Positions 62,815-64,000 of a stretch of 64,000 nt of DNA are shown here, in pieces; position 1 is the first letter of the stretch, and every line of letters begins with the position of its first letter. The notes under the pieces were generated by a model. That model saw only the letters and a program-made list of their open reading frames with translations, was not told where the DNA came from and ran no database searches. The stretch is taken from positions 1-64,000 of the forward strand of contig MGMF01000018.1 of NCBI GenBank assembly GCA_001796335.1, in the 5' to 3' direction. Origin of the DNA: Chloroflexi bacterium GWB2_49_20. Its GTDB lineage: Bacteria > Chloroflexota > Anaerolineae > Anaerolineales > Villigracilaceae. The position numbers were made by a program, and so were the translations under genes.

Positions 62815-64000
62815 ATGGCAGAAATCAATCCTCAAGATACCGAAATCGTCGATTTTGCTATACGTGAACACCGCTCATTATGGTTGGATGCCTGGCGTCG
62901 TTTGATTGCAAACAAAATAGCCATGCTTGGCTTATTTGTGGTTGCCTTGTTCATCCTCACAGCCAGCCTGTCTCATTTCTTTTGGAAGTATGACCCCAAA
63001 TCGGATTTGGATTATTCCTCTAAATTGTTTGCACCAAATCTGGTGGTTACCGAAGACGCCCCAGCAGTGCACATTTTTGGTACAGACAAATTGGGAAGGG
63101 ACATTTTCAGACGGGTGGTGCATGGCGGTTGGAATTCTTTGCGAGTAGGTCTGGTGTCGGTCAGCATTTCTCTCGCCATCGGCGGTCTGATGGGATTGCT
63201 GGCAGGTTTTTTTGAGAGCATTGACATGAATTTCTGGGAGCGAGTTACCTTGATGGGGCTTCTTGGCCTCGGGCTGGGCTCGCTGTCTGCCTGGATTGCT
63301 GCACAATTCTTCCAGATATTCCTTTTTTCGGGGCTTGGGATCTTCTCGGTTGTTTTTCAGAGATGGAAGGCTGGTAAAAAAGTTCGCATCCTTGCTTTTG
63401 CCGTCATGGGCATGCTCCTGGGCGGCGTGTCAGGTCTTTTGGTAGGGCCCTTGGTTGGATTGGTCTGTGGATTTTTGGGGTTGGGTGTTGGTATGATCCT
63501 TGCGCGTCCTTTAGGCGGAAAGTTATTTTCCGACGTGACCATGCGCATCATGGATGTGATCCTGTCATTTCCCAGTTACCTGTTGGCTATCGCAATCGTG
63601 GCCTTTCTTGGACCAGGTCTCGAAAAAGGGATGATCGCCATTGGAGTTGTTGGCATTCCGGTCTATGCCCGGCTAGCCCGCTCAGCCGTTCTATCCGTCA
63701 GCCAGAAGGAATATGTTCTTGCAGCCCAGGCTGTAGGTGAATCCCATGGACGGATCCTTTTCAAGCATATTGTTCCAAATATTCTCTCGCCGATCATTGT
63801 TCAATCCACAATGGGTTTGGCGAATGCGATCCTTTCTGCGGCAGCACTGGGCTTTCTTGGTCTAGGTGCAATTCCCCCGGAACCGGAGTGGGGAGCCATG
63901 CTTGGCGATAGCTATAAGTATCTTTCCAGTGGAGCCTGGTGGGCAGTTTTGTTCCCGGGATTGGCGATCATGCTCAGCGTTTTAGGGTTCAATCTTTTGG
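62815..64000 (+). CDS. peptide/nickel ABC transporter permease, DppC type (cut by window end)
   Basis: The gene runs off the window after 395 codons, close to its expected end. FGTDKLGRDIFRRVVHGGWNSLRVGLVSV, DVTMRIMDVILSFPSYLLAIAIV, the EAA loop (EYVLAAQAVGESHGRILFKHIVPN) and AALGFLGLGAIPPEPEWGAML mark DppC. Between residues about 142 and 236 there is an insertion of about 95 hydrophobic, Gly-rich residues with two or three extra membrane segments, where normal DppC has a short GYYGGWVD-type turn. A weak AGGG lies before the ATG. ATPase genes presumably follow outside. Confidence 0.92.
   Translation, partial: MAEINPQDTEIVDFAIREHRSLWLDAWRRLIANKIAMLGLFVVALFILTASLSHFFWKYDPKSDLDYSSKLFAPNLVVTEDAPAVHIFGTDKLGRDIFRRVVHGGWNSLRVGLVSVSISLAIGGLMGLLAGFFESIDMNFWERVTLMGLLGLGLGSLSAWIAAQFFQIFLFSGLGIFSVVFQRWKAGKKVRILAFAVMGMLLGGVSGLLVGPLVGLVCGFLGLGVGMILARPLGGKLFSDVTMRIMDVILSFPSYLLAIAIVAFLGPGLEKGMIAIGVVGIPVYARLARSAVLSVSQKEYVLAAQAVGESHGRILFKHIVPNILSPIIVQSTMGLANAILSAAALGFLGLGAIPPEPEWGAMLGDSYKYLSSGAWWAVLFPGLAIMLSVLGFNLL

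Overview
The window looks like chromosomal DNA of a Chloroflexota bacterium, most likely class Anaerolineae. This is an inference from gene content: P/T-rich lipoproteins, a T-box leader, a fused glycyl-tRNA synthetase, leaderless promoters and a bacterial alpha-2-macroglobulin. No 16S rRNA gene is present to confirm it. I see no rRNA, tRNA, CRISPR array, prophage or intact insertion sequence.

Layout. 1-420 is non-coding. It holds two DnaA boxes, convergent TAG-type trinucleotide runs around an AT-rich core and three copies of a short palindrome, so it is a candidate replication origin. Next come fused glyQS, a lipoprotein, dnaN and icd. 7.5-14.4 kb carries an anchored protein, a PpiC-type foldase, groESL under a CIRCE operator, and two paralogous TPR proteins. 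15-20.7 kb has thrS behind a T-box, a plant-FAAH-like amidase, a flavin-reductase-like protein and an acetyltransferase. 20.9-27.6 kb carries a PP2C-like/propeller membrane protein, an unrecognised protein and a GAF-GGDEF cyclase. 27.6-35.3 kb holds small metabolic genes, elp3, a split chromate-type transporter with a stress protein, and mutM. 35.5-39.1 kb is a minus-strand run (mcmB-like, meaB, a GNAT gene, prs, bfr). 39.4-40.5 kb is an AT-richer DUF91 nuclease gene. 40.9-49.2 kb is a tightly packed eight-gene operon of mostly unknown membrane proteins plus a MutL-type actin-fold ATPase; it is the best candidate for an undescribed system. 49.5-53.7 kb has a DMT transporter, a phosphohexomutase, a DUF389-SH3 protein and a HAD protein. 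53.8-59.6 kb is an alpha-2-macroglobulin lipoprotein, and 59.9-64 kb is a peptide/nickel-type ABC transporter cut by the window end.

Repeats. A dispersed palindromic element recurs between genes, and one copy is read as protein at the N-terminus of the foldase. A separate 210-bp MITE occurs twice in opposite orientation, each copy flanked by its own 8-bp direct repeat. Several genes have a TATAAT-like box 6-7 bases before ATG and no leader. Everything here is read from sequence and memory of protein families; no database search was run.
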